The notes beneath the pieces were generated by a model. The model was not told the DNA's origin and did no database searches. It saw nothing but the letters and a program-made list of their open reading frames with translations. DNA of 64,000 nucleotides from Anomaloglossus baeobatrachus. Taxonomy: Eukaryota > Chordata > Amphibia > Anura > Aromobatidae. The stretch is from assembly GCF_048569485.1 (NCBI RefSeq), contig NC_134354.1:449562230-449626229 (forward strand), in the 5' to 3' direction. The position numbers and the translations under genes were made by a program. Of the stretch, positions 1 through 10,529 are shown piece by piece; within the stretch, counting starts at the first letter, position 1; the number at the start of each line of letters is the position of its first letter.

Positions 1-350
1 TGAGCGGCGGTCGGAAGCAAGTGACAGCAGCGGCAGAGACAGGAGGGCTGGAGAGGGTGAGTAAAGTTTTTTTTTTTTATGTGACTGCATCTTTTATGCA
101 GTGTTTCTGCAGCGATTTGAAGTGCACATGTGTTGTTAAATTGCTGCAGAAATTTCAGCATTTACGTGCGAACAAGCTCTTAGATGTTTTTAACAGGGCT
201 TTCCCTTGCGTGGGAGAGACCTGTCAATCATTTGCAACGGTGCTGAGAGGTGGAGCCAGACTAGCCTAATCTCCAGCTATGGTCCTTTAAAATCAATGCT
301 GGAGTGAAGATCTGGTAGCAAGAATGCAGCTAGTCTGCACTTTATAGACT
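1..350. repeat. fragment of an interspersed MITE-like repeat
   Basis: No gene is visible. The stretch around 212-230 (gggagagacctgtcaatca) and the following ggtggagccagactag region are shared in degraded form with 60925-60990, which lies inside a MITE with clear terminal inverted repeats. I infer that this is a truncated copy of that family running off the left edge. Confidence 0.5.
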
Positions 351-570
351 TTAACGTCTATGCAAGTCATTTGGAGCCCTGTGTCAAAAATTGTGAGCTC
401 TGACCATTATAAAGATATAGTAACAATTTAATAAGCACAATTTTCTAATTTGCAGTTCTAATGAAAGGGATTTGTATCCTTTTATTAGGATCTGTAAAGC
501 CTTGTGGTTTCATCAGTTAAAATCAGACGTATGATGCATATGATGCCAGACGTAGGTAAAGTCTACTAAT

Positions 571-968
571 CAGTGATGAGCGACTACTACCATGCTCGGG
601 TGCTTGGTACTTGTAGCTAGTTATAGGCGAGCACTACCATGCATGGGTGCTCGGTACTCGTGACTAGTGATGAGCGCGAGCACTACCATGCTCAGGTGCT
701 CAGTACTTGTAACTGGTGATGAGCGAGCACTACTATGTTCGGGTACTCGGTACTCGTAATGAGTAGCTAATGCTCTGATAAGCACAACTCGAGTATAATG
801 GAAGTCAATGAGGAACTCGTGGATTTTTCCGGAATATTTCCCAGAAAAATGCTTAAGTTCCCCATTGGCTTCCATTACACTTGGGTACTCGAGTCTCCCC
901 CATCCGAGCATTAACTGCGCGTTACGAGTACTGAGCACCTGAGCATGTAGTACTTGCTCATTACTACT
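571..968. mobile_element. palindromic (foldback) MITE
   Basis: The two halves are inverted copies of each other. The left arm begins agtgatgagcg and carries repeated gctcgg/actcgt words; the right arm ends gctcattactact. The centre holds the inverted pair cattgacttc/ggcttccatt. No coding capacity. It has the typical build of a non-autonomous foldback DNA transposon. Superfamily not determined. Confidence 0.7.
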
Positions 969-1627
969 ACCAATGTTTTGTCTACTTGTGTTTATACTAG
1001 AGCTCCATTTTATATAAAATGGAGCTTCTATGATTTCTATTTCTGATACCTTACTATCTACAATAATTTTGCTATGTTGAAATAGTCTATTTGAAATTAT
1101 CAACATATATTATAAATATATAAGTATTTTTAAAGGATTGTTTTGAATTAGAATAGAATTTTAATGAAATAGGCATAAAATAATAAAAGATCCATTACTT
1201 ACATAATTATACATGCACCTCTAGGGCTGCAGTTGCAGTTTTTCCTGTTGGTCTCAGTTTACCTCCCTGCCACAATCACGTGCAGTGTACCCATGTGGCT
1301 CCTGCAGTCAATCACTGACCTCAATAGTCTTGTGCTATCTCAATGAATGGTATTAGCTGCAGCAGTGTCATAGATAGACGGCATGTGACAGTCTTGTGGA
1401 AGTAAACAGCAACCAACCTGGAGCAACAGAACATCAGTATTCGAGCAACGAGATTCATCAGATAAGTTCTGTTGTTATTTTAGGCTCTTTACTACCTAAA
1501 GAACAATTTTTTATTGATTCCGGAAAAATCCTTTAATTTTTTGACTATCAATCATGTCTCTGGTGTCTGGTAACATTATCACAAACTCAAGTAGTAAAGA
1601 GAAAAATATTAGAGGCATAGAGAATTA

Positions 1628-2209
1628 GGGGTACTTTGCACGCTGCGAAATCGTTACTGCGATATCGTCGGGGTCAAATCGAAAGTGACGCACATCCGGC
1701 GCCAGTAACGACGTCGCAACGTGTAAAGCCTAGATGCGCCGATAAACAATCGCAAAAGCGTCGAAAATCGATGATCTGTGTAGCGTCGGTCATTTTCATA
1801 ATGTCGCACCAATAGGAGATACGATGATGTTCCTGGTTCCTGAGGCAGCACACATCGCTGTGTGTGAAGCCACAGGAGCGAGGAACATCTCCTTACCTGC
1901 CTCCACCGGCTATGCGGAAGGAAGGAGGTGGGCGGGATGTTTACGTCCCGCTCATCTCCGCCCCTCCCCTTCTATTGGCCGGCTGCCGTGTGACGTCGCT
2001 GTGACACCGCACGACCCGCCCCCTTAGAAAGGAGGCGGGTTGCCGGCCAGAGCGACGTCGCAGGGCATGTAAGTGCGTGTGAAGCTGCCGTAGCGATAAT
2101 GTTCGCTACGACAGTTATCACAAGATATCGCATGCGCGACGGGGGCGGGTACTATAGCGCTCGGCATCGCTAGCCGATGCTAGCGATGTCGCAACATGCA
2201 AAGTACCCC
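1628..2209. mobile_element. PIF/Harbinger-type MITE with TTA target duplication
   Basis: Terminal inverted repeats GGGGTACTTTGCACGCTGCG (left) and the inverse of CGCAACATGCAAAGTACCCC (right) flank 582 bp without a real open reading frame. TTA occurs on both sides (1625-1627 and 2210-2212), matching the 3-bp TWA duplication of the PIF/Harbinger superfamily. The interior is rich in inverted gcgatgtcg words. A related family lies at 24251-24523 and 30179-30741. Confidence 0.8.
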
Positions 2210-2655
2210 TTAGTGTAACTGAAAAGCAATACTAACATATAAAGTAGATTAGGAACTTGTTGGAGTATGCCTCTCATACAAAATGTTATTAAACTATTAT
2301 CAATCGAAATATTTTCTAACACAAACTAGGTATTTATTCTAGGTGTGTAATTTCTTAGCTGTGACTGATGATAATGTTCTATTGGAGTAACCAGCAGTGA
2401 AATGAACGATCATAGAATTTAAGCTTTTTGGACTTGCTGAATCTGAATAATAATAATGCACCTGTCTACACTAGAGACAGCCGAAAAATGAAAAGAGAAG
2501 GTCATTTATGGCAGAGGTAAAGTACATTTCTCATTTAGCGGTCTTGTGCACTTTTGTATACTTATACGATATGTATATTTTGCTATCTTAAGAACTTTGT
2601 AGACAAGTAATGTTATTTGTTGCTACTGCATCTGCTTTGGGTTTCCTTCAACCAT

Positions 2656-3363
2656 TTAAAGAAACTCTGTCAGTAGAGAATGACTGTTTAAACCAAGTAC
2701 AGGAGCTTGGTGCATTATGGTGGGGCCAAACATTTAAGTGCGCCTTCTCACCTGCTTGTTTTACATTTATCTTCACGCTTCTCTCACTTTGTAAAGCCAG
2801 ATCTGTCACTCAATGAAGGGGGGTGGTGAGGGTGTAAAGGCACGGTCACACACAACGACTTACCAGTGATCCCGACAACGATGCAACCTGATAAGGATCG
2901 CTGAAAAGTCGCTGGGAGGTCACTGGTGAGATGTCACACAGTCAGACCTTACCAATGACGCAGTAATGATCAGCGACCTGTATAACGATCTCGGCGGGTG
3001 TTGGGACCGTGTTAGGAGGTTGTTGGAAGGTGTCCAACACAGCGATGCGTCCTGCCCAGCAGGACATCGCGTTTGAAGAAAATGGTCCAGACCATTCGGC
3101 AACGACTAGCGATCTCACAGCAGGGGCCTGATCGCTGGTAGGTGTCACACATAACGAGATCGCTGGCAAGATTGTTGCTGCGTCACAGAAACTGTGATTC
3201 AGCAACAATCTCGTTAGCGATCTCGTTGTGTGTGATGGGGCCTTAACAATAGAGGGAAAATAAGTGGGTTGGAAGGTGCACTTTAATATTTGGTTACGCC
3301 ACAATACCCCAAGCACCTGTGCTTGGTGTGAACAGTCATTCCATGCTGACACAGTCCGTTTAA
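2656..3363. mobile_element. foldback MITE invaded by a second MITE
   Basis: Left arm (ttaaagaaactctgtcag..., with ccaagtacaggagcttgg) and right arm (read on the minus strand as ttaaacggactgtgtcag..., with ccaagcacaggtgcttgg) are long inverted copies. The loop is interrupted by the separate element at 2838-3243, so this element is the older of the two. Confidence 0.7.
2838..3243. mobile_element. PIF/Harbinger-type MITE nested in a foldback element
   Basis: Ends aggcacggtcacacacaacg and cgttgtgtgtgatggggcct are imperfect inverted repeats, with TAA on both sides (2835-2837 and 3244-3246). The interior is built of inverted gcgatc/gatcgc words. Non-coding. Confidence 0.7.
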
Positions 3364-4949
3364 TCCCAAGTCCAACAGGCTCAACAGATTACTTGCCCAA
3401 ATAACAAGAGGACATCATGTGCACTTGTCTTTAGTCGGGTAGAGGAAGCATAATGTCCCACTGTTATTTTTGCGTAGCACAGGCAAAAAAAGCCCCAAAC
3501 TAGGTGTGGCTTTTTTGAATGATAGGATTTCCACACTTATCTCTAATATTAGAATGGTTCTCCACTCCAACAGTTCATAGAGAAAATTGCTATCAGTGTT
3601 TTGTGCCTTCGCTCTTCTATCAGTGTCTGTACTCTTACCAGTAATATTTCAGTCACTAACTAGCAAAGAGCTAAATTAAAGACCTCCAATTTGTTCCGTA
3701 AAGACAAAGCATTATCATTGCCAATATTAGTCAACGACTGTTTCATTGTAAACGACAAGGTTCAATGTTTAATATGTTTTTAACATAGTTTATCAGATTT
3801 TTTTCTTAAACAAAAACATTTCATTTTTCAAAGATTATTGGTTCACAATGCTTGGCTGGACTATGCCATATCTAGCTGGTTTCAGATGGCCTAATTTGTA
3901 TCCAAACTTCCTGGGGCTCTACTGAACCATCCGTTGGTCTTAAAGAACCTTATTGTGTTCTAGGCTCAGTTAAGCAGTACCATAGAAGGTCAATTAGCTG
4001 CTGCCACGATAACATGCTGCTGCCTCCTAGAGATTTGAAACTGGTCTTAGTTGAAATGATAGTTACCTATATTAAGATGATTTTATGCAAATATATACTT
4101 AAGAAATATTCAAAATATATTGACATTTTGTAAAAAGTACTTTGTCCCTTACACTTATGCCATTAAAAGGCTTAGAATTTCTCCACACTTCCCTATAGGG
4201 ATTACTAAATCCTACTTTCATAGTAATCCTATGTATCACAATCTTCTTTAGAGCAAACAACCACAGAGGCACAAATGAGCATGTTATATTACAACAGAGA
4301 AAAAGGTATCTCTTAAGCTCCCTGATGGTATGTGATGTGGTCGTGAAAAACCGTTAGCATATAGAACAATAATTTTAATTAAAACTATAAATGTCACATG
4401 AGGTCCTCAGTTTGTTGCTGTGCAGAGACAATGAAATAGTGCAAACCAGGATACTGATAACACATAATATTCCTTTTTTTTGCTTTTTATCCAAACGAGT
4501 CTGCAAACAATCTTTTTACTTCCCATCCTAGCGCCACAGCAGAAAAATAGTTTCTGTCACAAGCTAACTCATGATTACAATGTGTCAGTAACATTTCACT
4601 GCTCAGGCGATCAAACTCAGTGAATAGCGAAATAGAAATCATCATGATAAAAATATGCAGCCACCCAGTAGAAACAAAATGCGTATATCACCAGGTGAAG
4701 GGCTCTGTCATGTAATTCCTGTAGCAGAATAGGGAGCGGATGCAGTTTGGGGGTGAGGTGTGTTGAACTCTGTGACCCTGATTGGCACTATTGCAGCTTA
4801 ATGTACTTATAAAAGCATTGCAGGCAAATTATTCCTAGTCATCTTTCCACGTTTGTATGGTCATGGTAAACTGTGGTAAGGGCAAAGGCATAGCTTGTGT
4901 CTTGTTCCTTTACAGCTGCGCCACCGAAACACAGAGTGGCACACTCAGG
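3364..4949 (-). other. 3' flank and presumed 3' UTR of doc2b
   Basis: No protein-coding signal and no repeat that I recognise. It lies directly downstream of the doc2b stop codon on the minus strand, so the part nearest 4949 is presumably 3' UTR. I could not place a convincing canonical AATAAA on the minus strand here, so the transcript end is undetermined. Confidence 0.4.
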
Positions 4950-5144
<195 letters not shown>

Positions 5145-5199
5145 TCACTATGAATTTATTACATAAACATAAATATGATTTATTCTATTACTCTGGCAT

Positions 5200-6134
5200 T
5201 TAAAAGGAGTTGTCTGATTACTATAATGCTCTTTATAAATATCTAGCCTTAATCCCTAACCACTTTTGTAATTTTCTTTATTATAAAATTAGCTACAATT
5301 ATCCCTCTGCTGCTATATTCCTTATATATGTTTTTTTCTTTTTCTTCATATGATGTTACATTTAAGGGGAGTCTCAAAAGAGATGAGTGATACCAGCACT
5401 ACCCCACAGCTTTGATCCCCGCCCTGAAACAAATTACCAACAGAACATAGTGATAGAAGACGGATGAATGACAGCAACACTACACCACAGCTTCTATCAC
5501 CGCCCTGAAAGACATTACCATCAGAACACGGTGATAGAAGCAGGGTGAGTTACAGCAGCACTATCCCTTGATGTCAATTCATTTCAAGGCAGTGATAGAA
5601 GTTGTGCGGCAGCACTGGTGTCACTCACAGTTCTTCTATCACTGTCCCCTGTTGGCAATTAATTTCACTGAAAGAGGGAGTGGTGTCAGAAGCAAGGATT
5701 GTGGTGGTAATTGATGACAGAAGTGTGGCAGTGGTGACTGAAGATGCAAGCGATGGGCACAGGTAAAGTGGAGTGGCGGGGATAGAATCGGCGGTTAATT
5801 CTCCATCAACCCTTATGAAAATGAACATCATCAGAGGATGGTGGTGACAGACCTGGGGTAAGTGACCGCAGTGCAGCTCTCTGATGACATAATCTGTTTT
5901 GGCGGGATTGATAAAAGCTGCAGGGAAATGACTGCAGGACCATTTTCCTGTGACATCGCATTTGAGACTCCCGTCGAAACATTGCAAGAAGTTCAGAAAA
6001 TAAAACACATATTTGAAATAGCAGGATAGGGAGAATGGTAGGGAATTTTATAATAAAGCAAATACAAAAAATGTGTTAGGGTTTAAAGATAGATATTCAT
6101 AAGGGGCATAAAAGGAATTTGACAATTCCTTTAA
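5200..6134. mobile_element. MITE with TTAAAGGA-type ends
   Basis: Left end ttaaaaggagttgtctgatt and right end (minus strand ttaaaggaattgtcaaattc) are imperfect inverted repeats. The interior has three degraded tandem copies of a block containing gatagaag...ccacagcttctatcaccgccctg (about 5395-5640). Non-coding; superfamily not assigned. Confidence 0.6.
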
Positions 6135-6692
6135 GTCAACTTTTAGTCAGAAAGAAGATCCATATATATCTTTGAATATAGAAGTGATAATTCTAAATAA
6201 TTAAAATAATGGAACTTGACTTAGTTATATATGATAAGCAATATAATTTATTGTCAAGCAGCAGTTGCAAAGCAGATTATTAGGATACATACAAACTGGT
6301 TCAAATAGTATATTTCTCTTCTTCCCTTTTTCTAAATGCATTCTAGGGCTAAGTTCACATATGAAAATTCATTAGTTTTCAATCCAGAAAAAGTAATTGA
6401 TTTTTCATCTGTATTGATATCCATATTGCATACACTTATAGAAAATAATAATTGATACATTTTACAAGGCCAAATACAGTTTCCTATGTTAATAATTGCA
6501 ATGGAAAAATTTAAGAAACGGATTCTGTTCGTCTAATCATGTCTGTCCTTAGACATAACCTTATAAAAATGCAGAAAAGGACTCTTTAACCTCTTCATTC
6601 TCGATAAATAGCAGAAATCATGATCTGTTATGAACGGCGGACCATGGCGTTCACAAGTGGATCGTAAAGACAGACATGGGGGTCATCAATAG

Positions 6693-8135
6693 AGATGAGC
6701 GATGTTTGAGGTTCGCCAATTTCATGTTCGAGTGATTTTGGGGGGTGTTCGAAACGTGCAACGAACTCCAGCTTTTTGCTAAAAGCTCGAAGTTCGAGTT
6801 ACGTTCGAGAACGGTTCGATCAACAAAAAGCCTAGCTAGTTACTAGCTGGCTTTTCACTCTAATACTTTGAGTCACTGTGAATCACGGTATTATCAAAAT
6901 TCAGCGTATAGTGTGCGGGGGGGCGGGGTTTAGATCAGTGCTGCTGCTGAGTGCTGAGAGAATGCCGATCGACATTTTTTTTTCCCTAACCGCGCGTACA
7001 GTGGGGCGGGCCAGGCTGTCAGCAAATCACAGAGACACACACTGCAAAGTGGATTTTTGCCAGATAAGCAAGGGCATGTGTCATAGGCTGTGCATGTCAC
7101 ATGTCCTTGCCTGATAAGACACAGCCATTTTCCCCGTCGCCGCCAATATCTCTCTGCTGCGTGAGGGTGCGCTATAGAGATACAGTGCAATCTACACAGT
7201 GCTTTAGGGATTAGGGACTACTCGTTATTTCAGCCCTTTTCAGGGCTGATTTACAGGCATGCATAGCCATAGCTGCTAGGCAGGTCCGTGCAAATGCTGT
7301 GTAGGGCTTTAGATAACAGCGTTTGGCTACCTCAGCTCAGGCAATTCCTTGCTGCATTTTTTCATTAGCAGGGATAGAAAGTGAGGCTTCCTTTGCTGTC
7401 CACTGACCCACAGCAACCATGCATTCTACCCACCTGCCTATTTTTGCCACGCTATTTTATTTCCCCAAAGATCTGACACTTTTTGTGGCATCCTAAAAGT
7501 GTCTGGAATACTAAGTTAGTGTTCCTTTGCTGTCCACTGACCCACAGCACCCATGCATTCTACCCACCTGCCCATTTTTGCCACGCAATTCTAATTGCAA
7601 ACTGTGCTGCCACTGTTAGGGGCGTACTCCAATTGTCTGGGATACTACCTTAGTGTTCCTTTGCTGCCAAGCAAGGTACACCACATGTGCATTCTACACG
7701 CCTGTCCATTTCTGCTACGCAATTTTAATTTACAAAACTGCTGCTACTGGTAGGGGCATACTCCAATTGTCTGGGATACTACCTTAGTGTTCCTTTGCTG
7801 ACAAGCAAGGTACACCACATGTGCATTCTACACGCCTCTCCATTTCTGCTATGCAATTATTAACTGCAAATAGTCCAGCCAATCTGTGACGAAGGTGCAA
7901 GCGTGAATATAATGTTGCCTTCATCCAAAGGTGGTTCTCTCGATGTCTGACAGAGCTCAACACCACCAGCTGTTTCCACTTCCAAAACAACTGACGACCT
8001 GCCAATCACACTCCCTGTTGCGGGTAAAGGGTTGGAAGGTCAGTGTGAAAAAGCATGTGTGACTGCTATCCCAACAGTCACAGAGGATGAAGAGCACGCA
8101 GATGCACTTGATGGGGCAGACGGTGGTTGCACAGC
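6693..8135 (+). repeat. large unclassified interspersed repeat, interrupted at its 3' side by a chromovirus
   Basis: Starts at the amphibian-repeat-like motif agagatgagcgatgtttgag, followed by ttcg-rich inverted words. It then has a GC-rich stretch, a 134-bp tandem array, and a segment with weak coding character (gaggatgaagagcacgcaga) that runs into the chromovirus insertion at 8141. The sequence resumes after 14989 (ctatgccgcattgtagcac). It may be the 5' part of a hAT-type element, but I see no transposase domain, so this stays tentative. Confidence 0.45.
7390..7925 (+). repeat. tandem array, 134-bp unit, about four copies
   Basis: The word cctttgctg starts at 7390, 7524, 7658 and 7792, a constant 134-bp spacing. 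Each unit continues with gcattctac.cacctg.cc and a gctacgcaattttaatt-like stretch; units 1-2 and 3-4 form more similar pairs. Non-coding. Confidence 0.85.
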
Positions 8136-8140
8136 CCCGC

Positions 8141-9252
8141 TGTTACGGTTGCTGTGGCACTGGAGACTATGTTCAGATTTCTTGCTACTGCACATGTGCG
8201 AGCACTGGAGACTATGTTCGGATTTCTTGCTACTGCACATGTGCAAGCGCTGGAGACTAAGTCCTATCTTGGAGCCATTGCACATGTGCAGGTGACATCA
8301 TCGCTGACACGAGGTCACATGTCTCTGACACCTTCTAAACTGATTGGCCGCTGGTCATGTGCTTGTGACGCTTTGCTCGGTGATAGGCCAGCGTGACGTC
8401 ATTGCTGTCGTTCCGGCAGCGGATTGGCTCTGGTGTCCTCCATCTTGGATGAGGCACAGAATCTATATAAGACCCTGACGCACGCCGCCCGGCGCTCAGT
8501 CCTCTTGGTTCATGCATGAGAGTAGACTCTCTGTGCACGTCCCTCTAGGCATCTCTCTATCTATGCTAGGTGAGCGCTACCGACAGGGTAGCGTTCTTGT
8601 ACCTTACAGCTTCGGCTGCGGTCCGTATCCTTACATCTTAGTGGAGCGGACATAGGCAAGTGCCTGAGGCACATGGTCCGGCTGGGCCTTGTGATTTTAC
8701 TCGTAGGTGGACGTTGCCGCTAGGGTAACGTTCCTTATACTACGTCTGGCAGTTGTTCGTATCCTCGCACACTAAGGGAGCGAACATAGGTAGGAGCTTT
8801 GTGCGGCTTATGCTGCTGTCCGTCTCTTTTGCACCACTAGTGGAGCGGACCTAGGCAGGTGCCATATCTAGTGGTTCGTGTCCTCGCACACTAGTGGAGC
8901 GAACGCAGGTAGGAGCTTTGTGCGGCTTATGCTGCTGTCCATCTCCTGGCACCGCTAGAGGAACGGACCTAGGTAGGTGCCATTTCACACTCACTGCTTT
9001 TGTCTCTGTGACCATTAGCAGAGACCATACCACACACCCTCCGAGTAAGGGAGGAATTGCTTTATTTCCTAATTATATTCCTCTGTGAGTTTAACAGAGG
9101 TATTGCACTCTGCACTTGTGCTATTACTATTTACAGTGGCACACTTATATACCCCTTATCCTCTGCCATAGTCTGCAGCAGAGTCTTTGCACGGTGGACC
9201 CTGACTGTCTGATATTCCTTTGGGTTTTATTATCAGACAGCCCCCCGTAACA
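8141..9252 (+). repeat. 5' LTR of chromovirus 1
   Basis: Begins TGTTACGG and ends CCGTAACA. A 45-bp internal repeat beginning gagactatgttcgg and containing the palindrome cacatgtg occurs twice, plus a divergent third unit. A TATA-like tctatataagaccctgacg lies near 8462. The terminal tgtctgatattcc...cagacag hairpin-like stretch precedes the 3' end. Confidence 0.93.
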
Positions 9253-9292
9253 TTAGGACTGAGCCAAGGGTCTGGCAGTTATGGCAGAATAT

Positions 9293-9579
9293 CTTAGTGA
9301 AAAAATATATATATATACATATATATGAGAATCGGGTTTTAGCCGCGCTAAGGAACCACTGTTGCCAGGATGTAGTTTATATTAAAAATCTCTTTCTTTA
9401 TTACAGCATCCAACGCGTTTCAGAGACATAAACCGTCTCCTTCTTCAGGGAAAAAGAGAATTGATTCTCTTTTTCCCTGAAGAAGGAGACGGTTTATGTC
9501 ATCCTGGCAACAGTGGTTCCTTAGCGCGGCTAAAACCCGATTCTCATATATATGTATATATATATATTTTTTCACTAAG
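9293..9579. mobile_element. foldback insertion with 80-bp arms, Penelope/ribozyme-repeat type
   Basis: Arms 9293-9372 and 9500-9579 are inverted copies (cttagtgaaaaaat...ccaggatg). The centre is a second, shorter palindrome around gaattgattc. The minus-strand half contains a full hammerhead-like motif; the other half lacks that part. The arrangement resembles two copies of one unit joined head to head, one of them 5'-truncated. It lies in the chromovirus leader between the LTR and gag. Confidence 0.75.
9389..9459 (-). ncRNA. hammerhead ribozyme-like motif (type I)
   Basis: Read on the minus strand: core CTGAAGA (9448-9442), stem II GAGAC/GTCTC with a seven-base loop, then GAA, the palindrome ACGCGT acting as minimal stem III, and U at the cleavage position (9412). 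Stem I pairs TCC/GGA next to the core and TCTCTTT/AAAGAGA further out, with an internal loop between. This is the layout of the short-stem-III hammerheads known from Penelope-like elements and retrozymes. Activity is inferred, not shown. Confidence 0.65.
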
Positions 9580-9738
9580 TCTTCACGGGGCTGCTGCTGG
9601 AACCACGCGGACACTCATATGCTTTACAAGGGGTTGTGACTGGCACAACCGCTCCAGGTGAGTGTATCTTTCTACATTCTTACACGGTTAATACCGGGTA
9701 AAACCCTATTTGCGCCTTTGTTTCCCCCCTTCAGCAGC

Positions 9739-10527
9739 ATGGCAGAATATCAGCAGTTACACCGTTACATACAAGTACTTGAGTCGCGGCTCAAGACTAT
9801 TGAGGATAAACCTCAGACCATGGTGACATCTACACATGATCCTCGACTTGCTCTTCCAAACAGGTATTCTGGCGATGCCAGATCATGTCGTGGTTTCATT
9901 AGTCAGTGTCAGATACACCTAGAGGTCAACTCTTCTCGCTTCTCTACGGAGAGGTCCAGAGTAGTCTTTATCATATCCTTATGGGAGCGCTCTGATGTGG
10001 TTACTCTGAGACATCAAGACTTTCTTGAAACTCTTAAAGCGGTATTCATGGGTCCGCAGGTTACCCATGATGCGGCCCTGAGACTGTTAGATCTATCTCA
10101 GGGTTCGTTATCCACTAGTTCTTATGCCATTGCTTTTAGAACTCTGGTGGCAGAACTAGATTGGCCAGAAAAGGTGTTGATTCCTATCTTCTGGAGAGGG
10201 TTGGCAGGCTATGTCAATGATGCCCTTGCTACTCGTGAGGTCCCTGCTTCTCTGGAGGACTTAATCACTGTAGCAACAAGGATCGACGTACGCCATAAGG
10301 AACGTAGACTCGAGGTCTCTTCCTCACGCCCTAAGCATCGGGCTATTCCAGTTGTTGAGAATCCACTACCATCTTCCTCAGCATCTGAGACATCTCCCAC
10401 TCCTATGGAGTTAGGTCATACGTTCTCCAGACTACTCAGGTCTGGTCCTCCTATATGTTACGTATGTCGTCAGGCTGGGCACTATGCCAACAAGTGTCCT
10501 AGCCGTCAGGGAAACTCCCAGGCCTAG
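9739..10527 (+). CDS. gag of chromovirus 1 (fossil element)
   Basis: Capsid-type structural protein of the LTR element. The start chosen is the ATG of MAEYQQLHRY, which lies after the leader; an upstream in-frame extension lacks gag features. It contains the Ty3-type capsid region (RYSGDARSCRGFISQCQIHL) and, near the C-terminus, a zinc knuckle CYVCRQAGHYANKCP. The protein is Gag-like in length (about 260 residues). Polymerase follows closely. Confidence 0.85.
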   Translation: MAEYQQLHRYIQVLESRLKTIEDKPQTMVTSTHDPRLALPNRYSGDARSCRGFISQCQIHLEVNSSRFSTERSRVVFIISLWERSDVVTLRHQDFLETLKAVFMGPQVTHDAALRLLDLSQGSLSTSSYAIAFRTLVAELDWPEKVLIPIFWRGLAGYVNDALATREVPASLEDLITVATRIDVRHKERRLEVSSSRPKHRAIPVVENPLPSSSASETSPTPMELGHTFSRLLRSGPPICYVCRQAGHYANKCPSRQGNSQA

Positions 10528-10529
10528 TA

